64,000 bases of DNA. It comes from Paenibacillus tyrphae (GTDB lineage: Bacteria > Bacillota > Bacilli > Paenibacillales > NBRC-103111). The notes beneath the pieces were generated by a model that did not search any database, was not told the DNA's origin, and was given only the letters and a program-made list of their open reading frames with translations. The stretch covers positions 1-64,000 of the forward strand of contig NZ_JAMZAW010000029.1 in the NCBI RefSeq assembly GCF_024158745.1, written 5' to 3'. This document shows positions 50,608 through 59,800 of this stretch, piece after piece. Position 1 is the first letter of the stretch. Every line of letters begins with the position of its first letter. A program made the translations under genes and the position numbers.

Positions 50608-51471
50608 ATGATCAAAAAAGTTTTGGCTGCTCTGCTGCTTGCCGCGATCTTGATCGGCGCGCTTGACGCCTGGTCGTATAAAGACGCGCTGCGCTACCGC
50701 GATCAAGTGGCCGTCCTGATGTACCATCATGTCCACGATACGGATCAAAGCTCGAGCACCGTCTCCACCGCTTTGTTTCGCGATCAGCTCAATTATTTGA
50801 AATCGAAAGGCTATCATTTCATTTCGCTCGACGAATTCAAGCAATTTTACGATGGCGGTTCCGTGCCTGACAAAGCGGTGCTCGTTACCTTTGACGACGG
50901 CTACAAAAGCTTCTACGATTACGCGTATCCGATCTTGAAAGAGCTTGACGTGCCGGCCGTCAATTTCGTCGTAACTAAAGATTTGGACGACCCGCTGGCC
51001 CCGTCGATTCCGGCGCTGTCCCGCGACCAGATCCGGCAAATGCTGAGCGAGCGGCCCGGACGCTACGATTTTCAATGCCACTCGAACAATTTGCATTTCA
51101 AGCAAGGCAAGACCGCGGCGCTTACCGGACAGCTTACTCGGGACGACGGAGCGCTGGAAACGTCCGAGCAGGCCGTCGCCCGGGTGGCGGCGGACACCAA
51201 AGCCTGCGCGCAGCGGCTAAACGAGCTGTACGGCAGCGATCATGCGGCAGACAGCTACGCTTACCCGTTCGGCATCCATTCCAAGACGGCGCAAGATCTT
51301 CTTACGCAAGCGGGCTTTCGTTACGCTTTTACCATTGTGAACGAGATGGCTACCCGCGCCAATCCGAAGCTGGAAATTCCGCGAGTCAACGCAGGCAATC
51401 CGGCCATCCGGCCCGAGCTGTTGGACAAGCAGATCATGCTGCGCGTCCAAAGCGTCAAGCCTTTTCCCTAA
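50608..51471 (+). CDS. Membrane-anchored polysaccharide deacetylase (NodB domain)
   Basis: Predicted 287-residue protein. One N-terminal helix (KVLAALLLAAILIGALDAW, about 4-22) anchors an extracellular NodB domain. LMYHHVHD (about 37-44) and VTFDDGYKSFYD (about 93-104) carry the metal His/Asp, the Q-C-HS-N motif near 156 reads FQCHSNN, and YPFG lies near 218. It deacetylates peptidoglycan or wall polysaccharide amines. GGGAGA before ATG 50608 supports this start. It resembles IcaB/PgaB-like or Bacillus YheN/PdaC-type enzymes, and substrate is not fixed. Confidence 0.85.
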   Translation: MIKKVLAALLLAAILIGALDAWSYKDALRYRDQVAVLMYHHVHDTDQSSSTVSTALFRDQLNYLKSKGYHFISLDEFKQFYDGGSVPDKAVLVTFDDGYKSFYDYAYPILKELDVPAVNFVVTKDLDDPLAPSIPALSRDQIRQMLSERPGRYDFQCHSNNLHFKQGKTAALTGQLTRDDGALETSEQAVARVAADTKACAQRLNELYGSDHAADSYAYPFGIHSKTAQDLLTQAGFRYAFTIVNEMATRANPKLEIPRVNAGNPAIRPELLDKQIMLRVQSVKPFP

Positions 51472-51490
51472 AAGCTCGCTAGTACGCGAT

Positions 51491-51536
51491 ACGGGACTCC
51501 TTGAAGACCTGTCAGGTCCGAACGGAGTCCCGTTTT
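51491..51536 (+). terminator. Terminator after the deacetylase gene
   Basis: ACGGGACTCC pairs with GGAGTCCCGT around an inner GACCTGTCAGGTC hairpin, then T-run. Confidence 0.8.
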
Positions 51537-51540
51537 CGTG

Positions 51541-52551
51541 TTATCGGCCGAGTCCGAACAAATCTGCGAGCAGCTCATACGAGCGCAGCCGGGCTTGGAA
51601 GTCGTACGTATAGGTCAGCACGATCAGCTCTTCCACCCCATAGCCCTTGCTGAACTCAAGCATCTGCGTCCTCACCTTCTCCGGTCCTCCGACGATCATC
51701 CGCTTCCGGTTCGCCTGGATACGCATGCGATCCCAGTCGGTGTACGGGTAACATGCCGCTTCCTCCGGTGTCGGGAAGGGCCGTCGGAACTGCCCCTGCT
51801 CCAGAAACAAGAGGCGCAAATCGGTCGAGGCCGCCAGCCGTTCCGCTTCTTCGTCCGTGTCGGCGCAGATGACGATCACGCATACGTTCGCCTGTGGAGA
51901 CGCGCCGAGCGGGCCGGGCCTGTAATTGGCAAAATACCGCCGAACCGCTTCATGTCCGCCGTCCCCGTTAATGAAATGCGCGAACGAGAACGCTCCACCC
52001 AGCTCCGAGGCCCGATCCGCGCTGAAGCCGCTGGAGCCGAGCAGCCAAAGCTCCGGCGCCGTATCGACGAGCGGCGTAGCCCGCACGCCTTCGAAGCGGT
52101 GTCCCGGCTCCATCCAGTCGGATAGAAAGCCTCCGAGATCGCGGAGCATTACCGCGAAATGCTCTTCCCGCTCCTTCGGCCGGCCGTACCGCAGCGCCTC
52201 CGAAGCAATCGGCATGCCGCCGGGCGCCCTTCCGATGCCAAGATCGATCCGTCCCGGATACAGGGCTTCCAGCACCCGGAAATTTTCCGCGACTTTATAC
52301 GGGCTGTAGTGAGGCAGCAGCACGCCGGCAGAACCGACCCGAATCCACGACGTTTGCGCGGCAATGGCTGCGATCAGAATCTCCGGAGAAGAACCGGCAA
52401 GACCCGGCGTGTCATGATGCTCCGACACCCAGTATCGCGTATAACCGAGCCGTTCAACCGTTCTGGCCAGCTCTAACGTGCGCGCCATCGCGTCTGCCGC
52501 CGTTTCTCCCGGAATGATCGGCGATTGATCCAATACGCCCAGCTTTAACAT
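51541..52551 (-). CDS. LLM-class flavin-dependent oxidoreductase
   Basis: Luciferase-like FMN monooxygenase homologue of 336 residues, TIM-barrel fold. Markers: LDQSPIIPG near the N-terminus, RYWVSEHHDTPGLA (about 40-53, with conserved EHH), GRIDLGIGRAPGG (about 101-113) and WLLGSSGFSA (about 169-178). It is the MsnO8/YceB-like subgroup. Coenzyme (FMN or F420) cannot be told; FMNH2 is usual in this phylum. GGAGG before ATG 52551. Substrate unknown. Confidence 0.85.
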   Translation of the reverse strand: MLKLGVLDQSPIIPGETAADAMARTLELARTVERLGYTRYWVSEHHDTPGLAGSSPEILIAAIAAQTSWIRVGSAGVLLPHYSPYKVAENFRVLEALYPGRIDLGIGRAPGGMPIASEALRYGRPKEREEHFAVMLRDLGGFLSDWMEPGHRFEGVRATPLVDTAPELWLLGSSGFSADRASELGGAFSFAHFINGDGGHEAVRRYFANYRPGPLGASPQANVCVIVICADTDEEAERLAASTDLRLLFLEQGQFRRPFPTPEEAACYPYTDWDRMRIQANRKRMIVGGPEKVRTQMLEFSKGYGVEELIVLTYTYDFQARLRSYELLADLFGLGR

Positions 52552-52740
52552 TCGAATCCTCCATTCCCCTCCTCTTATGACGTTCGGACGCGTTCATGAA
52601 GCCGGAGGATGCCACTTATTTTCTCCATTCATTATACGCCTAGAAGTCCGGTTGCGCACTTTTACCGTTCCGCTTCGCCATCTTTCGATCCGGGATTCAC
52701 AACTTGTTGGAAAACGGACAAGGAAAATTCCCAAAAAGGG

Positions 52741-52768
52741 TTGAAATTCCAACGTATTCTGTTATACA
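52741..52768 (+). promoter_or_regulatory. Promoter of the siderophore ATPase gene
   Basis: TTGAAA (52741-52746), 16-nt spacer, TATACA (52763-52768). A Fur box follows directly. The rest of 52552-52886 has no other clear feature. Confidence 0.5.
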
Positions 52769-52776
52769 ATTCAATT

Positions 52777-52795
52777 GATAAAGATTCTCATTATC
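52777..52795 (+). promoter_or_regulatory. Fur box
   Basis: GATAAAGATTCTCATTATC matches the 19-bp Fur consensus GATAATGATTATCATTATC at 17 of 19 positions, located around the expected transcription start. Confidence 0.8.
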
Positions 52796-52886
52796 ATCGT
52801 TCTTGTCATTGTTGTGCTCTCGCCGGCACTTGTTGAATAGGATCTCCTGCCTCGGAGTTCAGCTAAATTTTAAGGGAGTGATTGGG

Positions 52887-53753
52887 TTGGAACGGTTATA
52901 TACGGAACGGTTGGATATTGCCTACGGGGAACGGTCTATTGTACAAAATTTGAATATCAGTATCCCTTCGGGACAAATTACGGCGCTGGTCGGCGCGAAC
53001 GGATCAGGTAAATCAACGATCCTGAAAGCGATGGCCCGCATGATGAAGCCGAAACAAGGCAGCGTCTTCCTGGACGGCAAGTCGATCCATCAGCAATCGA
53101 CCAAGGAAGTGGCCAAGCAGCTCGCCATTTTGCCGCAAAACCCGACGGCCCCGGACGGATTGACCGTCTCCGAACTCGTCACCTACGGCCGCTTCCCCCA
53201 TCAGAAAGGATTCGGCTCCCTGACCAAGGAAGATCGAGAGATTGTACGCTGGTCGATTGCCATGACCGGAATGGAGGAATTTCACGACCGTCCTGTCGAC
53301 CAATTGTCCGGCGGGCAGCGTCAGCGCGCATGGATTGCCATGGCGCTCGCGCAAGGAACCGACATTCTGTTCCTTGACGAGCCTACTACGTTCCTCGATA
53401 TGGCTCACCAGCTTGAAGTGCTCAAGCTGCTGGAAAAGCTGAACCTCGAAGAGCGTCGCACCATCGTGATGGTCGTTCACGATTTGAACCATGCGACCCG
53501 CTATGCGCACCATATGGTGGCGATTAAACGCGGAACGGTAGCGGCGGTAGGCAGCCCGGTGGAAGTCATGACTCCAGAGATGCTGCAGAACGTCTTCGGC
53601 ATCGAAGCGGACATTGTGCCCGACCCCCGCACCGGTGTTCCGTTGTGCATTCCGTACGAGCTCGCGGGCCACAGCCGGCCGGTTCAGGTGGCTGCTGTCT
53701 CCCCTGTCGCCAGGCGCTCCGAAGCGCGGGAGCTTGTTGCGGCTGTCAAGTAG
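52887..53753 (+). CDS. Iron-siderophore ABC ATPase (FecE/YusV type)
   Basis: ATP-binding protein of 288 residues for ferric siderophore import. Walker A GANGSGKST (about 34-42), signature LSGGQRQRAW, Walker B ILFLDEPTTFLD, H-loop VVHDLNHATRYAHH. Start is TTG 52887 (AAGGGAG 8 nt upstream); other starts overlap the site. It stands alone, like B. subtilis YusV, which supplies the ATPase for several siderophore importers. The Fur box upstream indicates repression by iron. Extended C-terminal tail rich in Ala/Val. Confidence 0.88.
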   Translation: MERLYTERLDIAYGERSIVQNLNISIPSGQITALVGANGSGKSTILKAMARMMKPKQGSVFLDGKSIHQQSTKEVAKQLAILPQNPTAPDGLTVSELVTYGRFPHQKGFGSLTKEDREIVRWSIAMTGMEEFHDRPVDQLSGGQRQRAWIAMALAQGTDILFLDEPTTFLDMAHQLEVLKLLEKLNLEERRTIVMVVHDLNHATRYAHHMVAIKRGTVAAVGSPVEVMTPEMLQNVFGIEADIVPDPRTGVPLCIPYELAGHSRPVQVAAVSPVARRSEARELVAAVK

Positions 53754-53789
53754 AACGGGAACCGATGTTTGCTGCGTATAAGGTTTTTC

Positions 53790-53823
53790 AGGACTCCTCC
53801 GTTTTTGAGGGGTCCTTTTTTGT
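53790..53823 (+). terminator. Terminator after the siderophore ATPase gene
   Basis: AGGACTCCTC pairs with GAGGGGTCCT (one wobble), then T-run. Confidence 0.8.
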
Positions 53824-53931
53824 TGCGGCAAATGGTTTGCGGGAAGAAACTTTTTCCGTAGATTTTTCGTTTAATTTAATATCACAAGCGTTCGGAACAA
53901 TGGTATTCCTGAGCGAAGGAGGGAACGCGAA

Positions 53932-54582
53932 ATGAGCAGGCGCCAACGGCTTGCTGTCGCTTTATTGCTCATCACGAGCACCATTATTTTGAATTGGTCC
54001 TATCCGGATGCCAAAGCGCTCGGAGAGCGGCTTTTTCAATGGGTCGGGCTGCCCGTATGGTCGCGAGGCGCCAGCGGCTTGAACTACGTCGGCATCACCT
54101 CGATGCTGCTGCTGTTCGCCGGCCTGTTCACGCTTAGAACCGCGCTGCAGCGCCACGCAAGAAAGATTACCCTGCTCGCTTTAATTTTGTCCTTCTGGCT
54201 GCCCTCCCAACTGGTTGTAGCTTATCAAAGTGTATGGGCCAAAGGCATCTATGCCTTGGAATACGTCAAGGACGAAAGCAACTGCAACTACAAAAAAGAA
54301 GACGACCAGGTCACCGGTACTTGTTCGCTGACCTTCGTTAACCATAGCGGTCAAGACATCTTGTTCACCGCTTCTATCCGCAATCAGCGGTATCTCGTCG
54401 GCTCGTTCTTGGAATCGCTTGACATCCTTGGGGATCACACCTTGACCATGCCACCCAGGCAGAAAAAAACGATCAACGTAGCTTTCACCAAAATAGTTGC
54501 CGATGCCCGCACTCCTGCCAGTGGTACGTTCTCCGGAATGGATTTAGCGGTGAAAAGCGACGAAGAGGAAAGAGATTTATAA
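53932..54582 (+). CDS. Membrane protein with extracellular C-terminal domain
   Basis: Predicted 216-residue protein with three hydrophobic helices (about 9-26, 45-66, 78-97) and a soluble C-terminal domain (about 100-216). The soluble part has a Cys pair (SNCNYKKEDDQVTGTCS) and beta-rich sequence, plausibly an extracellular Ig-like fold held by a disulfide. GGAGGG precedes ATG 53932. No family recognised. Confidence 0.7.
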   Translation: MSRRQRLAVALLLITSTIILNWSYPDAKALGERLFQWVGLPVWSRGASGLNYVGITSMLLLFAGLFTLRTALQRHARKITLLALILSFWLPSQLVVAYQSVWAKGIYALEYVKDESNCNYKKEDDQVTGTCSLTFVNHSGQDILFTASIRNQRYLVGSFLESLDILGDHTLTMPPRQKKTINVAFTKIVADARTPASGTFSGMDLAVKSDEEERDL

Positions 54583-54608
54583 ATAAACGTTTCGGCGCCT
54601 TCGATGCC

Positions 54609-54650
54609 AAAAAGCCGCATCGCCCCTACTGCCAGAGGATGCGGCTTTGT
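54609..54650. terminator. Bidirectional terminator between the membrane protein gene and queF
   Basis: AAAGCCGCATC (54611-54621) pairs with GATGCGGCTTT (54638-54648), 11 bp, with A-run and T-rich tail on either side; queF lies 80 bp further. Confidence 0.65.
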
Positions 54651-54726
54651 TATTGCTTTTAGATGATGCCGGGTTTTAAGGCAGTCCTGTAATCCGGCCT
54701 ACGGTTTGTGCGACCGCCGTTACGGC

Positions 54727-55221
54727 TTAGCGATTGTCGACCTTCTCCGGGTACAGATCATGATTCAGCAGCCGGTGCTCGGCCATCTGTTCGTATTTCG
54801 TCCCCGGACGTCCGTAGTTGCAGTAAGGATCGATGGAAATGCCTCCGCGCGGGGTAAATTTTCCCCACACTTCAATGTACTTGGGGTCCATTAACTTTAT
54901 CAAATCGTTCATGATGATGTTCATGCAGTCCTCGTGGAAATCGCCATGATTGCGGAAGCTGAACAAATACAGCTTAAGCGACTTGCTCTCGACCATTTTG
55001 AGGTCCGGGATGTAGCTGATATAAATTGTGGCGAAGTCCGGCTGGCCGGTAATCGGGCACAGGCTGGTAAATTCCGGGCAATTGAATTTGACAAAATAAT
55101 CGCGGTACGGATGCTTGTTATCAAACGATTCGAGCATCTCCGGCGCATAATTCGTCGGATACTTCGTTTGCTGGTTACCGAGCAGCGTCAAGTCGAGCTC
55201 GCCTTCTTTTCTTCCTGCCAT
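54727..55221 (-). CDS. queF: NADPH-dependent 7-cyano-7-deazaguanine reductase (QueF)
   Basis: Reduces preQ0 to preQ1 in queuosine biosynthesis, 164 residues, the unimodular form common in Bacillus. Catalytic Cys in TSLCPITGQPDFA (Cys near 55, forming the thioimide with preQ0). ESKSLKLYLFSFRNHGDFHED (key: E-S-K-S-L and F-R-N-H) is the NADPH and QueF signature. AAAGGAG before ATG 55221; promoter TTACCT-17-TATAAT lies upstream, within a decayed gene remnant. It is alone, with queCDE absent. No preQ1 riboswitch was found. Confidence 0.92.
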   Translation of the reverse strand: MAGRKEGELDLTLLGNQQTKYPTNYAPEMLESFDNKHPYRDYFVKFNCPEFTSLCPITGQPDFATIYISYIPDLKMVESKSLKLYLFSFRNHGDFHEDCMNIIMNDLIKLMDPKYIEVWGKFTPRGGISIDPYCNYGRPGTKYEQMAEHRLLNHDLYPEKVDNR

Positions 55222-55295
55222 GGTGTGCTTGGCTCCTTTCTCTTCTTAAACCTTTATTATAGCCGATCTATGAGCTAAAGGTAAGATTTTGCAAG

Positions 55296-55489
55296 AAAAA
55301 GGAAGCACCCCAAAACTCCTCCGCCAAAGGCCGGACGGTAGCCGTAACCGTGCCGTCGTTCATTTGAGCCCGCGCTTTCGTTCCCAGCAGCGATTAATCA
55401 CCCTTCACTTGGATGGTACCTTCGGCCAGTGCGGCAGGCTGAACGCACAGCAACGCTAGCACCGTTACTACTAGCCCTATTTTCTTCAT
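55296..55489 (-). pseudogene. Remnant of an exported copper-amine-oxidase-N-like protein gene
   Basis: Minus frame from ATG 55489: signal peptide MKKIGLVVTVLALLCVQPAA LA, then GTIQVKGD, an in-frame TAA at about 55394-55396, then SLLGTKARAQ and MNDGTVTATVRPLAEEFWGAS. This is the copper amine oxidase N-domain pattern (dG.T.v.vRplaE..Ga). The alignment breaks at GAS and the rest is missing, ending just before queF. Signs of decay: internal stop, lost 3' part, and weak ribosome site. Frame call made by reading both sides of the stop; no frameshift is needed. Confidence 0.6.
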
Positions 55490-55523
55490 GCTAAACACTT
55501 TACGACAAAAATTGCAAAACCTC

Positions 55524-55621
55524 TTGAAGGTTTCGGAATAAGATGGTAATATAACAACGAATGATGAGCGGAAGAACCGCCTTATCCATGCTTTAGTGGG
55601 TAGGGCGGTTTTTGTGTTTTG
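55524..55621 (+). ncRNA. Possible small RNA or attenuated leader
   Basis: Promoter TTGAAG (55524-55529), 17 nt, TAATAT (55547-55552). A hairpin (AACCGCC...GGGCGGTT, about 55573-55614) with T-run follows about 60 nt after the expected start, with no ORF. It points to a short RNA, or an attenuator for the following SLH gene. The remaining gap up to 55726 contains a second promoter-like TGTAAA-16-TACAAT. Confidence 0.4.
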
Positions 55622-55726
55622 GTGCAAGAAAAATCTGTAAATTAAGCGCGGTCATGGTACAATAGACCTAGTCCTTTTGGATCTGGAAATACATAACTTT
55701 GAATTCACTTGAAAGGAAGATTTTTG

Positions 55727-56875
55727 ATGAAGCGAGTTGTCCCTTTAGTCGTATCCATGATGTTAATGAGCGCCTGCAGCCCCAATGCCAATACGCTGGT
55801 TGCCGCAGAGCAGCCGAAAACCGCTGCGGAGTCAAAAGCAGGTGTGTCTTTAAGCGATATTTCCGGGCATTGGGCGGAATCCGATATTAAGGCTATTGTA
55901 GCAGCCGGTTACGTCGACGGTTACCCGGACGGTTCGTTCAAGCCGGACCACACCGTTACGCGGGCGGAATTTATCACCATGACGGCAAAAGCAGCCGGCT
56001 TGAAGCCGGTACCGGGTGGCGATAACAAGGAGTGGTATGCTCCTTACGTCGATGCGCTTGTGCAAGCTGGAATCCACCAATACAAGGACTTTTCTTCCGG
56101 TGACTGGAATACGCCTATTACCCGGATGGAAATGGCCCGGCTCGCCATCCGTGCATCGGATAAATCGCTGCAGTCGCCTGAGGATAGCACCGATGCGAAG
56201 AAGTTTATGTTTTTGGCGACGCAGAAGGGATTGATTACGGGCATGGCCGACGGCCAGCTCGGTAAAGAAGAATCGGCCACAAGGGCGCAGTCCGTGAAGA
56301 TCATTCAGCGGATTTTAGATGTGAGCCAAGGCAAGAAGCTTGAAGTGGACAAGCGTGCAGCGAGTTATGCGGAAGTGGAATTGACGGGGAGTAACGTGCA
56401 GACGATGTGGGGTAGTCATGTGGTTGAGCTTCCGTATAAGATGCCGTTCCGGAATACGAAAGCGACCATAAAGGTGCATCAAATCTTGATCATGGATTTA
56501 AACGAAAAAGATGGCGCCTTTCGCTCAATGTTTGACGGTAAACTAGAGAAAGTTAACGGTAAGCCGATCGATGATGAATACTTGATTGCATTGAAAGTGG
56601 ACATTACAAATGAAACAGGATCTCCTCTTAATTACGGATTATTTGGACAGATGGCTCCAAATTTAGGTACAGAAGTGGTTGTCATGGACATCGATAAAGT
56701 TGACAGAAGATTCCTGCTTCCTCGAATCAGTACGAAGACTAATCATTCAGAAGGATGGTATCTTTTCGCAATTCCTAAAGAAGAAGTACATTCACAAAAA
56801 GAACGAATCGGGTATACGAATATTAGACTAAATGAAAATAACGGAACTGGATTTAATCTTGGAAGAAAAGAATAG
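55727..56875 (+). CDS. SLH-domain lipoprotein
   Basis: Exported lipoprotein of 382 residues. Lipobox LMSAC (Cys near 17), then SLH repeats: SDISGHWAESDIKAIVAAGY (about 43-62) with DGSFKPDHTVTRAEF; ITRMEMARLAIRA; and GKEESATRAQSVKIIQRIL. AAAGGAAG before ATG 55727; an in-frame TTG at 55709 precedes the site. The C-terminal half (about 215-382) is an unknown domain with NETGSPLNYG. Base composition falls sharply in this half: 56581-56640 has 21 G+C of 60, unlike the 5' part. It is directly followed by the giant surface protein gene, 21 bp downstream, so both are likely co-transcribed. Confidence 0.8.
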   Translation: MKRVVPLVVSMMLMSACSPNANTLVAAEQPKTAAESKAGVSLSDISGHWAESDIKAIVAAGYVDGYPDGSFKPDHTVTRAEFITMTAKAAGLKPVPGGDNKEWYAPYVDALVQAGIHQYKDFSSGDWNTPITRMEMARLAIRASDKSLQSPEDSTDAKKFMFLATQKGLITGMADGQLGKEESATRAQSVKIIQRILDVSQGKKLEVDKRAASYAEVELTGSNVQTMWGSHVVELPYKMPFRNTKATIKVHQILIMDLNEKDGAFRSMFDGKLEKVNGKPIDDEYLIALKVDITNETGSPLNYGLFGQMAPNLGTEVVVMDIDKVDRRFLLPRISTKTNHSEGWYLFAIPKEEVHSQKERIGYTNIRLNENNGTGFNLGRKE

Positions 56876-56896
56876 TAGTAGGGGAGAGGGGCTGCT

Positions 56897-59800
56897 TTGT
56901 TCACAAAGAAACAATGGAAGAAACTCATTACAGCAGCCGTTATCTTCTTTGTTGGTTTATCCGTATTCATGTTTTTACGACCTGACTATATTATGGCCGC
57001 AATCAATTTTAAGACGTTTGAGCCAACGTCAATCTTAACAAATTATAGTGTACCACTAAATTCGGGTACTCAAATTATTGAGCGGGTTGATGTATATATG
57101 AGAGATGCCAATGGCACGGAAAGAAAGATAGAGGCAAATACTTTCGAAGTGTCTAATGATCAAATCGTGTTCAAAAATTTAAAGGGAGGAGTCCCCGTTA
57201 AACTATATGCTAAACAATATACGAATCCGGGTCACATTATTTGGCGTGATCCAAGCGGGCAATATTGGGACACGGAAGGGGAGCGGACAAAGCACTATCA
57301 ATTTCCGGGAAGTTGCAGTGGTTCACCGGATCCGATTCCTTCTCCTTGTCCTGGGCTGTTTCCGAGCGATGCAACAATCTATCCACCGGATGGAAAGACT
57401 TTCCCAGGACAGTATGTTCTTTTTGACGAACCGGACTTGAGAAAATGGGACGGTTCCGCTGTAACAACAGCTTATAAAATTGCTCCGCCAGATGAGTTTT
57501 ATTTTAATGTGAATATAGAGGGAGAACCCGTATCTCCAGAACTAATTGACCCTAAAAGTATTACGATTACTAAGGCAGTGGCAAGATCCGAAGAGTTCAA
57601 GATCGAAGATATCGGTAAAAAAATAGATGGCTTTGGATACATGAAAATTTCAAAGCCCTTTACTTCATCTTACAATAAACTTGATCGAGACTATATTCTC
57701 TGGCCAGAAGATGAAAGTGATCAGAATTATTGGAAGCATCAGCAAGGCCGAAATTATAAAATGGACGCGGACACGTTCTGGAACGCAACAACATACAAAT
57801 TCGAAGGGCGCATAGAAGTGTTCTACAAAGCGCCGACCTTTCCCGACCTGATCCCTATCGATCTCAAATCGAACGGGCCGGTCAAAATCGGCGAACCGAC
57901 GACGTTCACCTACACGTTCCGTAATGTGGGAGAGCCGATCAAGAACAAAACCTTCTCGATCCTGATCCAGAACCGTTCCAACGGCAAAACGATTCACAAG
58001 GCATCTTTTGCTAACGCCGAGCAAAACGTGGATATAACCGGAACGTTTCAATATACGGTGACGGACCCAGGGAAGCTATTGACCGGATTTTATGTCGATT
58101 CGGACAATACGATCGATGAAGGTACGACAGGCGGGGAAGACAACAACTATAAGCCGTTTGATTTTCCGGTCGATATCGGCATCGACGGCGATTTTCGAAT
58201 AAGGCCCGGACCGACGATCAAAATTCGGGATAATTTCGAGCTGGAGCCTGTTGATTTTAAAATCCCGAAAGGCTGCACCTATTTCGGTCATCAATATCGG
58301 TTCAACTATAACGGCCAGACATGGTCGACGAATCGGGTGAAAGGGCAATCGCAGAACAGTTCATTCCCCTATCCGAACGGGAGACCGTTTTATTTTGGAG
58401 AAGGCAGCAACTACATAAGTCTGAAAATTCAAACTTCTTGTGGTGAAACGGACTGGATTAAGGAAAAACCGTTAACGGTTCTCCCCGATCCGAACAATAA
58501 ACCGCCCTATTTTCAGGCTGGCTGGTTTTACGATCAAGACCGGAACGGGATCTATCCGCCGAAATATTTTTTGGTGGGCGACATGGTGAATGTCCGCGTT
58601 ATTCATAACCAGTACACAGACCCGAAGTCGCCTTCAGACCCGGACAACGATCCAATCCAATGGAAATGGGATTTCGATTCCGGTACGCACCCTTGGATTC
58701 AAAAAATAGCGAAGCAGTTGCACGAAGATTGGGGCAAGACGCTCGACGCCGAAGGCTATTATCATATCAAAGCGGATACGCCCGGAACCTTCTCCGTGAA
58801 GGCTACGGCGGATGACGGGCGCGGCGGGACGCGAACGGAAAACGTGTCCTTGACCGTGATGGAACCGAATCCGATCCCGATCTGCACCGCGCCCGCGGAA
58901 ATCAAGGAAAATCGTCCCGTCCCTCCCGGAGCGATCCATGCGGATAAAAGCTGGAGCCCGGCGAGACGATCCATCGACCACTCAAAGGACTTGTGGGTCA
59001 ACAAGCTCGATAAGTACTATAACGGCACCTTGCAGGACGTTACAGCGACCGTCACACTGGCAAAAGTCGTGGACAGCTCGGGCATGGCATCGACCGGCTA
59101 CAGCACGTGCAACATTACCGTGCACCCGGACTTGCCTCCCATCGGCAAAATCGTTGTACCGCCGCTCGGTATCCGGAATCAGCCGGTTACCATCCGGAAT
59201 CAATCGTACTCGCCGGACGGCGATCAGATCGTTTCTGTCAAATGGCGGTTCAAATACGACGCGGCAAACAACGGTTTTCAGGACGATCCTTGGCTGGATA
59301 TCCTTGGGACAGACAGCAGAGTTGTCTCCTTCGATAACAACACGCTTGTATTTAAAACCGACATGGTCGGTAAATATCTGTTCGATGTTCAAGTGACGGA
59401 GGACTACGGGAAAAGCGCTCTGGCATCCGATACGCAACCGGATGCGCCGCGTACGATGGATATCGTCAACAATGCGCCGCACGTTTCCTTTGCCATCGAA
59501 GGACAGAACGATCAGCCGGGAATGAATCCGCCTATTATGTTTAACGCCAATACAATCGTAAACTCGTGGGCTCTGTTCGATACGAACACGAATAACCGGA
59601 TCAATAACTATGTTTACCGGTGGGCTGCCGAGGGCAACGCCGTCCTGCGGGCGGGCTTGGGAAGAGAAATGGAGCGTCAGGAAAGCATCATCAAGCGAGA
59701 TAGTCCGCCTCAAGGGCCTACCAACGTCTTCGGAACGTTCCTATGGCCGGACCTCGGGTTCGGCGCAAACTTTGTCAGCTCGTATAAAGGTACGGTTTAT

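Noticed and set aside
55222..55300. preQ1 riboswitch upstream of queF
   Set aside because: The short leader has a promoter and ribosome site only; the conserved preQ1 aptamer core and A-rich tail are not seen.
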